In this document: piece by piece, positions 9,993 through 19,158 of the stretch
Numbering within the stretch: position 1 is the stretch's first letter
Layout of the letters: every line of letters starts with the position of its first letter
Assembly: GCA_036504595.1 (NCBI GenBank)
Contig: DASXUX010000004.1
Location: 1 to 64,000, forward strand
Direction: 5' to 3'
Source of the DNA: DASXUX01 sp036504595
GTDB lineage: Bacteria > Planctomycetota > SZUA-567 > H5-PLA8
Length of the DNA stretch: 64,000 bases
Program-made: the position numbers and the translations under genes
The notes under the pieces: model-generated
What the model was told of the DNA's origin: nothing
Seen by the model: the letters and a program-made list of their open reading frames with translations, nothing else
Databases searched by the model: none

Positions 9993-11885
9993 TCAGCGCT
10001 CCGGCCCGGATCGAAACACTTCGCCGATCGCACGTGCGGCGGGCTTGAGTTGGCCGTGGAAATCCAGGATCGCGGTGTTCGCGGTGCAAGGGAAACAGTC
10101 GTGGCCCATCCACAGGATCACGCCGCCACACCGCGGGAAACGGGACTTGCAGGTACGCACGGCGCGAGCCAGAGCGGCGGCTTGACGGGTCTGGCTCCAC
10201 GCGACGTACTCTTCTAAATCGCGCGGCTCGCGGCCCAGTTCAGCAATGCAGGCGTCCCATTCGATCCACCAGGCGGTTCGTTGCCAGAGCGGATTTTCGT
10301 GCGAGGCTGGCAGCGTTGGCAAGCCGCCGGCCGTGGCCTCGATGAGTTCGGCGTTGCTGGCCCCGGGCGCGCCGACTTCGGAGCGGAACAGCGCGTCGTC
10401 TGCAGCCCAATACGCTTCCGCTTCTGCACTCCAGGGCCCATGCACATCCCAGTGCAGGCCTTTGCCGAAATCTTTCGCATCGGCAGTGAAGCGGGGACCG
10501 GAGGCCGATGTCGCCAGGAATCGCCGGCCCGGATCTTCGGCTTGCACAACCGACTGCAATCGCGCGATGAGCGGATGGCTTGCGTCCACGGGCTTGCCCG
10601 TGCCTGTCTTGTTGCCGTCGAGGTCGCCCTGGAGTTCGTTTCCGCCGCACCAGAGCAGCAGCGAAGCGTGATGTTGGCGTCGCTGGATGTATGAGGTCGC
10701 GATTCTGCCCAAAGCGTCGATCGAGCCGGCATCTGCCGGCGGCCAGTTATCCATGCCCGATGAACTGAGCGGGAACTCCTGCCAGACCAGCAGCCCGAGT
10801 TCATCGCATAGCGAATAAAAATCCTCGCGTTCAAGCACGGCACCGCCCCAGACGCGCATGATGTTGCAGCCAAGGTCGCGGTACGTTTCCAGTCGCGCGC
10901 GCACGTCGGCGGTTGTCACATCGGCGAAGTTCGGCCGAATGGGCGTCCAGTTGACGCCTTGCAGGAAGATGGGCTTGCCGTTGACCACACAGATCCAGGG
11001 ATCAGCGCCCGCTGGAGCGCCTGCGCACGATTGCCACTCCACGGACTTGAATCCGACACGCCAGGCGTGCGTGTCGCCGCTGCCCTCAAGCAGCGTGCAG
11101 GTCACGGTGTAGAGCGGCTGCTTGCCGTGGCCAGCGGGCCACCAGCGCCGCACGGGCAGGTCTTTCCAGACGATTTCATTTGTGAACTGTTCACTGCGCA
11201 GGATCTTCTCGCCGTCGCAAAGCGTGAGTTGCATTCGTCCGCCCTGGGCGGCCACACGCAGGCCATCGCCGGTTGTGACGCAGCTTGCGTTTTGGATTTC
11301 GACGCCGTCGGTGACCTGCAGTGAGATGGCGTCCCAGATGCCGATCTGGACCAGGCGGCAGGTCCAGTCCCACGTGTAATTGAACCGCGGCTTCCACTCA
11401 GTCATCTGCGAGGTGTAGCCGAACTGTCCGAGCCAGCGTGGCGGGCAGTCGAAGATGATTTGAAGTGTGTTCTCGCTGTCGGTCAGCGCAGGCGTGAGAT
11501 CGAAGACATGCGGGAGGAACGAATTTTCGAAGCGGCCGATTTGCGTGCCGTTCACCAGCACCCAACCCGAGGAGTCCAACCCGAGGCAGCGCAGCCGGCA
11601 CGTGTGCCCCTTCGTCAGCCATGCCGATGGCAATGGAGCGTGGAACATCCAGTGCCGGTGTTCGACCCACTCACACGCACGCGACGACAAGCCGATGTTC
11701 CAGTCTGGCAGAAGACCGGCGTCACGAAGCGCCGCTTGTACAGATCCCGGCACGCGCGCGGGCACGGTCGGGACATCTCCATGCAGCGGGCGACCGGAGC
11801 GCAGGATGTCCCCGAACTGCCACTGAAATGGAATGAAGCCGGTCAGTTGCCACTGGAGTTCGCTTAGGTTGTGTGTCTTTTTCAT
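9993..11885 (-). CDS. Glycoside hydrolase family 2, beta-mannosidase-like
   Basis: 630 residues without a signal peptide, so probably cytoplasmic. The N-terminal sugar-binding fold has the usual GH2 segment SSGWVLVNG near residue 105. The (beta/alpha)8 catalytic domain begins near GVNWTPI (about 311) and carries the proposed acid/base E417 in CGGNEL and nucleophile E503 in RSEVGAPG. Known GH2 beta-mannosidases are usually longer (about 800-900 residues), so this one appears to lack the C-terminal Ig-like domains. The start is supported by GGAAAGG five bases upstream. It converges on the hybrid kinase, with 45 bases between the stops. Activity on beta-mannosides or related glycosides is inferred. 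Confidence 0.85.
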   Translation of the reverse strand: MKKTHNLSELQWQLTGFIPFQWQFGDILRSGRPLHGDVPTVPARVPGSVQAALRDAGLLPDWNIGLSSRACEWVEHRHWMFHAPLPSAWLTKGHTCRLRCLGLDSSGWVLVNGTQIGRFENSFLPHVFDLTPALTDSENTLQIIFDCPPRWLGQFGYTSQMTEWKPRFNYTWDWTCRLVQIGIWDAISLQVTDGVEIQNASCVTTGDGLRVAAQGGRMQLTLCDGEKILRSEQFTNEIVWKDLPVRRWWPAGHGKQPLYTVTCTLLEGSGDTHAWRVGFKSVEWQSCAGAPAGADPWICVVNGKPIFLQGVNWTPIRPNFADVTTADVRARLETYRDLGCNIMRVWGGAVLEREDFYSLCDELGLLVWQEFPLSSSGMDNWPPADAGSIDALGRIATSYIQRRQHHASLLLWCGGNELQGDLDGNKTGTGKPVDASHPLIARLQSVVQAEDPGRRFLATSASGPRFTADAKDFGKGLHWDVHGPWSAEAEAYWAADDALFRSEVGAPGASNAELIEATAGGLPTLPASHENPLWQRTAWWIEWDACIAELGREPRDLEEYVAWSQTRQAAALARAVRTCKSRFPRCGGVILWMGHDCFPCTANTAILDFHGQLKPAARAIGEVFRSGPER

Positions 11886-11923
11886 GAGTACCTTTCCAGT
11901 GTTGCAGAAGGCCTGCGCGCGGT

Positions 11924-11948
11924 GGTGGTGCCGGCCTCCGTGCCGGCG
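11924..11948. repeat. Half copy of the GC-rich palindromic element
   Basis: Left half of the dispersed GGTGGTGCCGGCCTCC...GCCGGC element, in the 179-base gap between the GH2 gene and the MoxR gene. Confidence 0.7.
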
Positions 11949-12064
11949 AGTACGCGATCATCGCGAGAGTTGCCCACGTTGGCAAGTTCTGCAAGCAAAT
12001 CGGTGTATGCAGATGGGTCCACGTTGACGGAAGCCGATAGACTCCAGCAAAGAGGGGCGTGTGC

Positions 12065-13081
12065 ATGCCACAGACTGAGGCAACGAATACTGCGGCGGAT
12101 ATCGAACTGGTCGAACACGCCCATCAGGCGCGCGATAGGATCCTGACCGAAATTCGCAAGGTCATCATCGGGCAGCAGGACTTGGTGGAGAAGGTGCTGG
12201 TGGCGCTTTTCGCCGGTGGCCATGTGCTCCTCGTGGGCGTTCCCGGCCTGGCTAAGACGCTGCTCGTCAGCACCTTGGCCAAGACGCTTTCGATGGGCTA
12301 CAAGCGCATTCAGTTCACGCCCGACATGATGCCCTCGGATATCACCGGCACGGAGGTGCTGGAAGAAAACCATGCCACCGGCCGCAAGGAATTCGTCTTT
12401 GTGCAAGGCCCCGTCTTTGCCAATCTGATTCTGGCTGACGAAATCAATCGTACTCCACCCAAAACGCAAGCCGCGCTGCTCGAAGCCATGCAGGAAAAGC
12501 ACGTGACCGTCGGCAAGAAGACGTACGAACTCGAAGAACCGTTCATGGTGATGGCGACGCAGAACCCCATTGAGCAGGAAGGAACCTATCCGCTGCCGGA
12601 GGCGCAGCTTGACCGGTTCATGTTCAATCTCTGGGTCGACTATCCGGACAACGCCGATCTGAAACAGATCATCAAGGCCACAACTGCCGGAGGCTTCGAA
12701 ACCCCTCAGGCTGTTCTGGACGGCGCGGCCGTGTTGAAACTCCGGCGGGCCGTGCGCATGATTCCGATCAGCGACCACGTGCTCGACTACATCGTCCGCC
12801 TCGTGACCGCCACTCATACCAAGAAACCAAAAATTCCGGAAGTGTCGCGCAAGTACCTGGACTGGGGCTGCGGGCCGCGCGCTGGGCAATACCTGAGCCT
12901 GGGCGCGAAAAGCCGGGCGCTGCTGCGCGGGAATCTGCAGGCCACGGCCGAGGATGTGCGCTTCGTGGCGCACGCGGTCTTGCGGCACCGCATCGTCACA
13001 AATTTCACGGCCGTCGCCGATGGCATCGACGCGGATGCGATCGTCAGCCGTTTGCTGGAAGAAGTTCCCGAAAGCGTCTGA
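12065..13081 (+). CDS. MoxR family AAA+ ATPase
   Basis: 338 residues. Walker A is GVPGLAKT (58-65), Walker B is LILADEINR (121-129), and the sensor segment ATQNP follows. The ATG at 12065 has GAGGGG seven bases upstream; an in-frame GTG at 12059 would have only one base of spacing, so it was rejected. MoxR ATPases act as chaperone-like remodelling enzymes for von Willebrand domain proteins. This fits the DUF58 and VWA genes that follow on the same strand and makes it the first gene of the operon. Confidence 0.95.
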   Translation: MPQTEATNTAADIELVEHAHQARDRILTEIRKVIIGQQDLVEKVLVALFAGGHVLLVGVPGLAKTLLVSTLAKTLSMGYKRIQFTPDMMPSDITGTEVLEENHATGRKEFVFVQGPVFANLILADEINRTPPKTQAALLEAMQEKHVTVGKKTYELEEPFMVMATQNPIEQEGTYPLPEAQLDRFMFNLWVDYPDNADLKQIIKATTAGGFETPQAVLDGAAVLKLRRAVRMIPISDHVLDYIVRLVTATHTKKPKIPEVSRKYLDWGCGPRAGQYLSLGAKSRALLRGNLQATAEDVRFVAHAVLRHRIVTNFTAVADGIDADAIVSRLLEEVPESV

Positions 13082-13083
13082 CA

Positions 13084-13192
13084 ACGATTCTTGGTTTGCA
13101 GTTTCACGTTCATGGTTTTCCGCCGCCGCAGAACGCCACGAACACGAATCGCAAACCATGACTGTGAATCACGGACCGAGAACCATGAACCA
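13084..13192. repeat. Degenerate short-word inverted repeat spanning the DUF58 start
   Basis: The gap is built from variants of words such as ATGGTTT and GGTTTGC on the left and their complements (AACCATG, GCAAACC) on the right, in loose inverted order. The most likely start codon of the next gene (13185) lies inside it. Confidence 0.5.
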
Positions 13193-14087
13193 AGAGCTAA
13201 AGTTCCTCGACCCCGCTGTGCTGCGCTCCATCAGTTCCATCGAACTGAAAGCGCGCCTTCTTGTCGAGGGCCTCTATGCTTCGCGGCACCGCTGCCGCTA
13301 CTACGGCTACAGCGTGGAATTCAAGGATCACCGGGAATACGTCGCGGGCGACGAACCGCGCATCATCGATTGGAAAACGCTCGCGCGCACCGAACGCTAC
13401 TACGTCCGGCGCTTCGAGATGGAATCGAACATGAACGTCGTGTGCCTGCTGGACGCGAGTGGCTCCATGAGCTACCGCCCGCAGGATCCGCGGCGCTTTA
13501 CGAAAATGGAATACGCCAGCTACCTGGTTGCATCACTGAGCTACCTGGTCAGCAAGCAGCAGGACAGTCCCGGACTGGTGACGTTCACAACCGAGATCAA
13601 AGACTTTCTTGCGCCGAAACAAGGCAACCGGCATCTGTACACGCTGCTGGCCCGCTTGCAAGCGCTCCGGCCGCAGGGCCGGACGAATCTGGAGGACGTC
13701 CTAAAGAAAGTTGCGCTGCGCCTGCGGCGTCGCGGCATCTTTATCCTCGTCAGTGACTGTCACGGCGATGTGAACGCCATGCTCGACGGCCTGCGGCATT
13801 TTGCGGCGCGTGGGCACGATGTCGTCGTCCTGCATCTGCTCGATCACGACGAAATCGAGTTTCCCTTCCATTCGTTGACCAGTTTTCGAGACCTGGAGAC
13901 CGGCGCCGAAGTCATGTGCGACCCGCTGCGCCAGCGGCGTGAATACAGCGCGCGCGTGGCGGCCTTCCGCGACACCGTTCGCGAAGGCGCCTGCGCCTGC
14001 GGCGCGGACTACTGGTTCGTCGATACCGCTCAGCCGATCGAGCGGGTGCTGCGCGATTACCTGCTCTACCGGAGGCAGCGCGGATGA
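13185..14087 (+). CDS. DUF58 domain protein (VWA-like)
   Basis: 300 residues. The DUF58 hallmark is present as YVAGDEPRIIDW (52-63), followed by a von Willebrand-type metal site DASGSM (D90). It has no membrane helix, unlike many DUF58 proteins. The start is placed at ATG 13185 (MNQELKF); an ATG at 13158 would add nine residues encoded by repeat words, and neither has a strong ribosome-binding site. DUF58 proteins are standard partners of MoxR ATPases, which lies 103 bases upstream. The substrate of this complex is unknown. Confidence 0.9.
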   Translation: MNQELKFLDPAVLRSISSIELKARLLVEGLYASRHRCRYYGYSVEFKDHREYVAGDEPRIIDWKTLARTERYYVRRFEMESNMNVVCLLDASGSMSYRPQDPRRFTKMEYASYLVASLSYLVSKQQDSPGLVTFTTEIKDFLAPKQGNRHLYTLLARLQALRPQGRTNLEDVLKKVALRLRRRGIFILVSDCHGDVNAMLDGLRHFAARGHDVVVLHLLDHDEIEFPFHSLTSFRDLETGAEVMCDPLRQRREYSARVAAFRDTVREGACACGADYWFVDTAQPIERVLRDYLLYRRQRG

Positions 14088-14088
14088 C

Positions 14089-14212
14089 GAATTTTGGATT
14101 TTTGATTTTCGATTTTCGATTGCAGCACCGGGGTGGTGCCGGCGTCCCTGCCGGCCGGCGCGGAGGCCGGCACCACTATGAATCCAAAATCCAAAATCTA
14201 AAATCTAAAATC
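14089..14212. repeat. AT-rich inverted word repeat enclosing a GC-rich palindromic element
   Basis: The left arm (14089-14121) is made of GATTTT/GGATTTTT words; the right arm (14181-14212) is made of AATCCAAAATC/TAAAATC words and is its degenerate complement. The loop contains a complete copy of the GC-rich palindrome (14132-14176, arms GTGGTGCCGG and CCGGCACCAC). AGGAGG at 14213-14218 directly abuts the right arm and serves the next gene. Confidence 0.8.
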
Positions 14213-14223
14213 AGGAGGCTCCG

Positions 14224-16731
14224 ATGAGCCTCCTTGCGCCGGCGATGCTGGCGGGAGCTGCGGCTCTCGCGGTTCCGGTGGTGCTTCACCTGATCGCGCG
14301 GCACCGTTTTCCGATCCAGGATTTTCCCAGCGTCCGGCTGCTGCAATATGAACGGCGCACAAACGTCTTTGCTTGGAAAATCGTAGACCTGAAGCAACTG
14401 TTGCTGCGCCTGCTGGTGCTGGCTCTCCTGGTGCTGGCGATGGCGCGTTTTTTTTCGCCCTCGCTTTCCTCTGACCCGGCGCCGCGCAATCTGGTGATCG
14501 TCGTCGATGCATCGGCAAGCATGCGCATGACGGGAAAGAGTCTTGAGTCTGGGAGTCGGGAGTCTGGAGTCTCGAAGACGCTCCTCGAACATGCCAAGGG
14601 GCTGGCGCGCGAACTGCTGCAGGAAGTCCGGTCACCCAGCCGATGCGCGCTTGTGGTTGCCGGGCAGAATGTGGATGTGCTCAGCACGCTGGAACCTGGG
14701 TCGGAGCGGGCGCTGTCCGCCTTGGGTTCTATTGAGGCATGCGACGGCGCCGGGCCGGGCTTGATCCGCGCCATCGCGCGATGCGGCGAAATGCTCCGCG
14801 GCCGCCGCGAGTTCCGATCCCAGATCGTCGTGCTTACAGACGTGCGCGCGTCCGCCTTTGAGGCGCGTGATCAGCGAGATCTGCAGTCGATCGAACAGAC
14901 GCGCCGCGACTTGGGTGCGCATCTCGATGTTGCCGTCATCGACGTCTCCGGTGGCGTGAGCGAAAATCTGGCGATACTCGATGCACGCGTCCGCGGCGGC
15001 GAAGTTCAGGCCGGCGATGACGTCCACGTGGTCGCGCACGTCGCCAGAAGCGCAACGGCGGGCACGGAGGCCCGCCCCACTGCCGGCACAGAGGCCGGCG
15101 CTACCGGTGCGCAGACGGCCGAGCTGCGCTTGTCCATTGGCGGGCAGTCCGATCCGCAGCCGCGCGGCGTCGCGCTGGCTGCCGGTGCTGAGGCGTTTGT
15201 GGATATGACGCTGCGCGTGAACCGCGCGCAGCGGGCGTTTGGATCTGTGTCACTCAAAGAACATGACGCGCTTCCGCAAGACGACCAATTTCTGGTCCCG
15301 GTCAACGTTGCTGATGTGCAACGCGTTCTGCTTGTGTGGAATCCGGATGAGCATCCCGCTGGTTCCGGAACTCAGCCGCGCGGTGTGGGCGGGGATCTGA
15401 GCCGGTTGGGCACAGATGCCAGGGCGGCGACGAGCTCCGTGACGGCCGGCAGGGACGCCGGCACCACCTCCGTCGAGGAGCAGATCAGCGGCGCGACGAT
15501 CCTGCGGTACGTGCTCAACCCGGGGCGCGAGCTTGGCGCTAGCTACAGCAGCGGCATCGACACGACCGTTGTCACGGCAGAGACGCTTTCGGCTCAACCG
15601 CTGAGCAAGTACGACGTCGTCGCGCTCTACGATGTGAGTTCCCTGCCGGAGAAGTGTCTGCAGGACCTCGACACCTTTGTGCGGCAAGGCAAGTCCGTCC
15701 TGCTGTTCTGCTCCGCCGCATGCAGTCCGCTGCATTTCAACAAAAGTCTGGCCGCAGGAACAAAGGATCGTCCGCCGCTGGCGCCGGTTCAGATTGGTAA
15801 CGACCGGCTGCTTAATCCGCCCGCAGGGATCGATCCAGCTTGCGCGAGCCACCCGCTCCTCGCGCCTTTCCGAGACCGCATGCAAGGCGATCTTTCGGTG
15901 ATTCGCTTCGCCAGCGTGCGCGAAATACGGGGGCAGCCGGAAGGCGCGAAGGTTGTCTTGCGCGCCATGGACGGCACGCCGCTGGCCGTTGAGCGCGAGG
16001 TGGGCCAGGGACACGTGATGCTGCTGACGTTCGGATTGGAACTCGACCGCGGCAATATCGCTCGCTGCAGAGTATTTCCAGCGTTCATGTCGCGCGTTGT
16101 ACAGTATCTGAGCGGGCGGCTTGCCGTTCGGCCGCCCGACGTCCTTCCCGCCGGCGAGATGCGCGTTCTGGATGTCTCTGAGCTTCCCTTCGCGCTTGAA
16201 ACGTCGCTGGACCTGACGCGGATCGAGGGTGCAGAAGCGCGGGCCTCTTCGCCGGCCGGCAGGGACGCCGGCCCTACCACGCCAACGCGCACGCTCGTGG
16301 AACGGCTCCCGATCAGCCCGGAGAGACAAGTCGTCTTGAAAGGACTGCCCACCGGCCAGTACCTCATCCACAAATCGCAGAATGCGGGAAACGCTCAGGT
16401 TCTTAGTTACGCCCGGCCGGTCACCGTGAATGCTGACCCGCGCGAAAGCTGCATGACGCCGATTGCCGGGACCGAACTGCAGGCGCTGCTGGGACCGGAG
16501 ACGCGCATTCTCTCGCCGTCGCACATCACCGAACTGGCGCCCCGCGGCGGCGAGTTCTGGACGCTGCTGGTCGCGTTGCTGGCGCTGGCCTATTGCATTG
16601 AAGCACTCGCAGGGTGGATTGCCTGCGTGCGCAACCGGCAGCAAAGCGGGGTAGCGCCGGCGTCCCTACTGGCCGGCGCGGAGGCCGGCGCTACGCCGGA
16701 AAGCAGAAGCACGCCGGAGGGCACGGCATGA
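14224..16731 (+). CDS. BatA-like VWA membrane protein
   Basis: 835 residues. The N-terminus has two membrane helices (about 5-25 and 56-76) separated by the short cytosolic stretch typical of the BatA/aerotolerance N-terminal domain. A von Willebrand domain begins with an intact metal site DASAS (95-99). A final membrane helix lies near residues 775-800. AGGAGG five bases upstream fixes the start. The chain is interrupted by at least four in-frame GC-rich repeat copies (for example AGTEAGATG, AGRDAGTT) and one short-word repeat insert near residues 104-118. The 3' end overlaps the next start by four bases (ATGA), so the two are translationally coupled. It probably forms a membrane complex with the MoxR and DUF58 proteins. 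Confidence 0.88.
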   Translation: MSLLAPAMLAGAAALAVPVVLHLIARHRFPIQDFPSVRLLQYERRTNVFAWKIVDLKQLLLRLLVLALLVLAMARFFSPSLSSDPAPRNLVIVVDASASMRMTGKSLESGSRESGVSKTLLEHAKGLARELLQEVRSPSRCALVVAGQNVDVLSTLEPGSERALSALGSIEACDGAGPGLIRAIARCGEMLRGRREFRSQIVVLTDVRASAFEARDQRDLQSIEQTRRDLGAHLDVAVIDVSGGVSENLAILDARVRGGEVQAGDDVHVVAHVARSATAGTEARPTAGTEAGATGAQTAELRLSIGGQSDPQPRGVALAAGAEAFVDMTLRVNRAQRAFGSVSLKEHDALPQDDQFLVPVNVADVQRVLLVWNPDEHPAGSGTQPRGVGGDLSRLGTDARAATSSVTAGRDAGTTSVEEQISGATILRYVLNPGRELGASYSSGIDTTVVTAETLSAQPLSKYDVVALYDVSSLPEKCLQDLDTFVRQGKSVLLFCSAACSPLHFNKSLAAGTKDRPPLAPVQIGNDRLLNPPAGIDPACASHPLLAPFRDRMQGDLSVIRFASVREIRGQPEGAKVVLRAMDGTPLAVEREVGQGHVMLLTFGLELDRGNIARCRVFPAFMSRVVQYLSGRLAVRPPDVLPAGEMRVLDVSELPFALETSLDLTRIEGAEARASSPAGRDAGPTTPTRTLVERLPISPERQVVLKGLPTGQYLIHKSQNAGNAQVLSYARPVTVNADPRESCMTPIAGTELQALLGPETRILSPSHITELAPRGGEFWTLLVALLALAYCIEALAGWIACVRNRQQSGVAPASLLAGAEAGATPESRSTPEGTA
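14536..14580. repeat. In-frame short-word repeat insert inside the BatA-like gene
   Basis: Repeated variants of GAGTCTGGGAGTC encode SLESGSRESGVSK just after the metal site of the VWA domain. The same kind of word repeat otherwise fills gaps between genes here. Confidence 0.6.
15057..15106. repeat. GC-rich palindromic element, in frame (AGTEARPTAGTEAGATG)
   Basis: Two half copies in tandem inside the BatA-like gene, read in the usual Ala/Gly/Thr frame. Confidence 0.75.
15445..15468. repeat. GC-rich palindromic element, half copy in frame (AGRDAGTT)
   Basis: GCCGGCAGGGACGCCGGC with flanking CACCACC inside the BatA-like gene. Confidence 0.75.
16251..16278. repeat. GC-rich palindromic element, half copy in frame (PAGRDAGPT)
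   Basis: Another copy in the BatA-like gene, in the same frame. Confidence 0.7.
16650..16694. repeat. GC-rich palindromic element, full copy in frame (VAPASLLAGAEAGAT)
   Basis: Complete palindrome near the 3' end of the BatA-like gene, after its last membrane helix. Confidence 0.8.
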
Positions 16732-19079
16732 GCGTGCTCTACTGGCTGCTGGGCATTGACGATCCGAGCTCCATTCGCTCCGCGGCCGAGGTAAGCTTCT
16801 GTGCCGCAAGGGCGCTGCCTGGGCTGGCGCTGACCATCGCGATTGTGGCCGGCGTTCTGGCGGCGGCACTGAATCTGCTACCGCAAGCCGTGATGGCCTG
16901 GCGCACGCGCGTGGCGCTGACGTTGATACGGCTTGCGGGGTTCGCGATGTTGATCGGAATGCTTGCCCAGCTCGAACTGCGGCTCACCGTAGACCGGGAA
17001 CTTCCGGCGCGTGTCGCGGTGCTCACCGACACCTCCGGCAGCATGGGCCTGAAAGATGCCGGCCAGACTAGCCGTCTACAGGCCGCGCGAGACTTCGCAC
17101 AAGGATCGCTGGGTGCATTGAACGGGCGCGCCAGCGTGAGCCGCTACGGCTTCAACTGGCGCTTGGAACCGGACGCGGGGACGCTCGAAGCGGCAGGCGC
17201 GACACAGCTTTCGACGGCTTTGCTCGAAACCGCTCGACGCGAGCCTGACCTGCAAGCGATCGTTCTGCTGAGCGATGGCAGCGGCGCCGGCACGGACGGC
17301 GCTGGTGGAACGGCGGGCGCGGCTTTGCGGTGGCGCGGCGTGCCAGTATTTCCAGTTATCTTCGGCAAGGAAGATTCGCCCAAGACAGGCCGAGTGCAGC
17401 TTACCGGCGGCGCGACGTACGTGCGCTTGGGCGACGAACTGAGCCTGAGCGCAATGCTGAGCGCGCAAAACCTTGCCGAGCAGACGGTGCGCGCCGTGCT
17501 CTATGAGAAAGGCGTAGCCAAGGCGCTGGACGTGCGCGAGAACATTCGCCTGGGCGCTCAGCCGGTGCCGGTTCATTTCGTCGTGAAACCAGACCGGCCG
17601 GGCGCGAAAACCTATCAGATCGCAATGGAAGGCTTGCGCGGAGCTGTGACGGACAGGCGCATGGCGGCCGAACAAAACGTGGATGTGATCGACGCGAAGA
17701 TTCGCGTGCTCTACCTCGACATTCCACGCGACGAGCGCAAGGTGCTCGGCCATTGGCTGGCGAGAGATCCCGTTGTCGATCTCGGCGCGCTGACGCTCAT
17801 GCCCAAAGGCGGCTGGTACGCTCAAGGTTCGCTCCGCCATGCAAACCAGGGTGATGGCTTGCCGAGCAAAGAAGCGGACCTTTACCAGTACGACGTTGTC
17901 ATACTCGGCGACATTCCGCGCTCGTACTTCCGGCAGGGCGGCGATGTGGCGGAAACGAAGATGCGTTGGCTGGCGGAATTTGTGGCGCGGCGGGGTGGGG
18001 GCCTGATCGCACTTGGAGGTCAGAAGGTGTATGCGGCCGGCGGCTACCAGGATTCGATGCTCGCGCACATCCTGCCGTTCGAGATCGCCACAGCCAACAG
18101 CCCGCAGATTGAAAAGACCTACGCCGTCACCCCGACAGCGTTGGGACTGGCGCATCCGCTGATGCAGCTCGAATCCAACGTTACCGGCACGGAGGCCGGT
18201 GCTACCAGCCGCAACCGGGAAGCATGGCTGGACCTGCCGCAACTCGACGGCTGCAATCGGGTCGGCGCCGTCCGGCCCGGCGCCACACTGCTGGCGGTGC
18301 GAGCGGTCGGTGGCGCCGGTGGCGCCGGCCTCCGTGCCGGCAGAGACGCCGGCACCACCGTTCCAGCCTCCGTGCCGGCAGAAGTGCCAGTGATCGCGAT
18401 GCAGGAACTGGGCAAGGGAAAAGTTCTGGCGCTGGCGGCCGATACGACGTGGCGCTGGGAGATGATGCGCGACGAGCAAGCGCCGGACTATTTCCGGCGC
18501 TTCTGGGGGAATGCCGTCCGGCACCTGGCTCCCGATCCGCGGCTGGAGCCTGGCAAGCCGCAGATTCAGCGTTCGCGTGAACACGCCGCCGTGGGCGAGA
18601 CGGTGACGTTTACGACCCGGCTGGTCGATGCGATCTATGCACCGGTACGCGGGGCTGATCTGGCCGTGCAGGTTCGCAGCCCGTCGGGGCGCACGTTCAT
18701 GATCTTCCCGCGCGACGGCCGGAACGCGCCGGGCGTCTATGCGTACGACGTGCTGATTGATGAGCCCGGGTCGTGGTCGATCCAGGCCAGCTACAAGAAA
18801 TTCACGGCGGAGGAGATCGTTCGGGCCGGTGAGGGCGACGAGGAGCTGGATGATCCTCGCGCGCGACCGGACCGGCTGAAGGAGTTGGCCAAGGCGACCG
18901 GCGGGGAGATGTACCGGCCGGAGCAAGCCGCTGAGTTGCTCAGCAATTTATCCTTGAAGACACATCATGTGCGGCAGTCGTACCTGGTGGCGCTCTGGAA
19001 TTTGCCCGTCACGATGCTGATGTTTGTCACGCTGGTTTGTGCCGATTGCCTGATCCGCAAACGAAAGGGCATGGCATGA
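16728..19079 (+). CDS. VWA-domain membrane protein with glutamine-amidotransferase-like region
   Basis: 783 residues. The start overlaps the previous stop (ATGA) and has GGAGG seven bases upstream. Two membrane helices (about 33-51 and 66-82) precede a von Willebrand domain with metal site DTSGS (101-105). The middle of the chain (about 330-500) looks like a flavodoxin/class I glutamine-amidotransferase-like fold (for example VILGDIPRSYF, GGGLIALGG), as in other large VWA proteins of MoxR operons. A beta-rich part and a terminal membrane helix (about 755-775) follow. Two GC-rich repeat copies are embedded (18183-18207 and 18311-18380). It is likely membrane-bound, with its main domain on the side facing the envelope. 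Confidence 0.82.
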   Translation: MSVLYWLLGIDDPSSIRSAAEVSFCAARALPGLALTIAIVAGVLAAALNLLPQAVMAWRTRVALTLIRLAGFAMLIGMLAQLELRLTVDRELPARVAVLTDTSGSMGLKDAGQTSRLQAARDFAQGSLGALNGRASVSRYGFNWRLEPDAGTLEAAGATQLSTALLETARREPDLQAIVLLSDGSGAGTDGAGGTAGAALRWRGVPVFPVIFGKEDSPKTGRVQLTGGATYVRLGDELSLSAMLSAQNLAEQTVRAVLYEKGVAKALDVRENIRLGAQPVPVHFVVKPDRPGAKTYQIAMEGLRGAVTDRRMAAEQNVDVIDAKIRVLYLDIPRDERKVLGHWLARDPVVDLGALTLMPKGGWYAQGSLRHANQGDGLPSKEADLYQYDVVILGDIPRSYFRQGGDVAETKMRWLAEFVARRGGGLIALGGQKVYAAGGYQDSMLAHILPFEIATANSPQIEKTYAVTPTALGLAHPLMQLESNVTGTEAGATSRNREAWLDLPQLDGCNRVGAVRPGATLLAVRAVGGAGGAGLRAGRDAGTTVPASVPAEVPVIAMQELGKGKVLALAADTTWRWEMMRDEQAPDYFRRFWGNAVRHLAPDPRLEPGKPQIQRSREHAAVGETVTFTTRLVDAIYAPVRGADLAVQVRSPSGRTFMIFPRDGRNAPGVYAYDVLIDEPGSWSIQASYKKFTAEEIVRAGEGDEELDDPRARPDRLKELAKATGGEMYRPEQAAELLSNLSLKTHHVRQSYLVALWNLPVTMLMFVTLVCADCLIRKRKGMA
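18183..18207. repeat. GC-rich palindromic element, half copy in frame (TGTEAGAT)
   Basis: In-frame half copy in the VWA/amidotransferase-like gene. Confidence 0.7.
18311..18380. repeat. GC-rich palindromic element, multiple partial copies
   Basis: At least two and a half copies in a row encode an Ala/Gly/Pro/Thr-rich linker within the VWA/amidotransferase-like gene. Confidence 0.75.
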
Positions 19080-19122
19080 AAACCGGATTTTTGATTTTTG
19101 ATTTTGGATCTTGGATTCACGG
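19080..19122. repeat. AT-rich word repeat, single arm
   Basis: GGATTTTTGATTTTTGATTTTGG-like words in the gap between two operon genes. They match the left arm at 14089-14121, but no complementary arm is visible here. Confidence 0.6.
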
Positions 19123-19158
19123 GATGCGATGCGGCAAGTCAACGCCGAGGGACTCGGC

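Noticed and set aside
17076..18926. 616-codon open frame on the minus strand
   Set aside because: Antisense to the VWA/amidotransferase-like gene; composition is rich in Arg, His and Gln with no recognisable domain.
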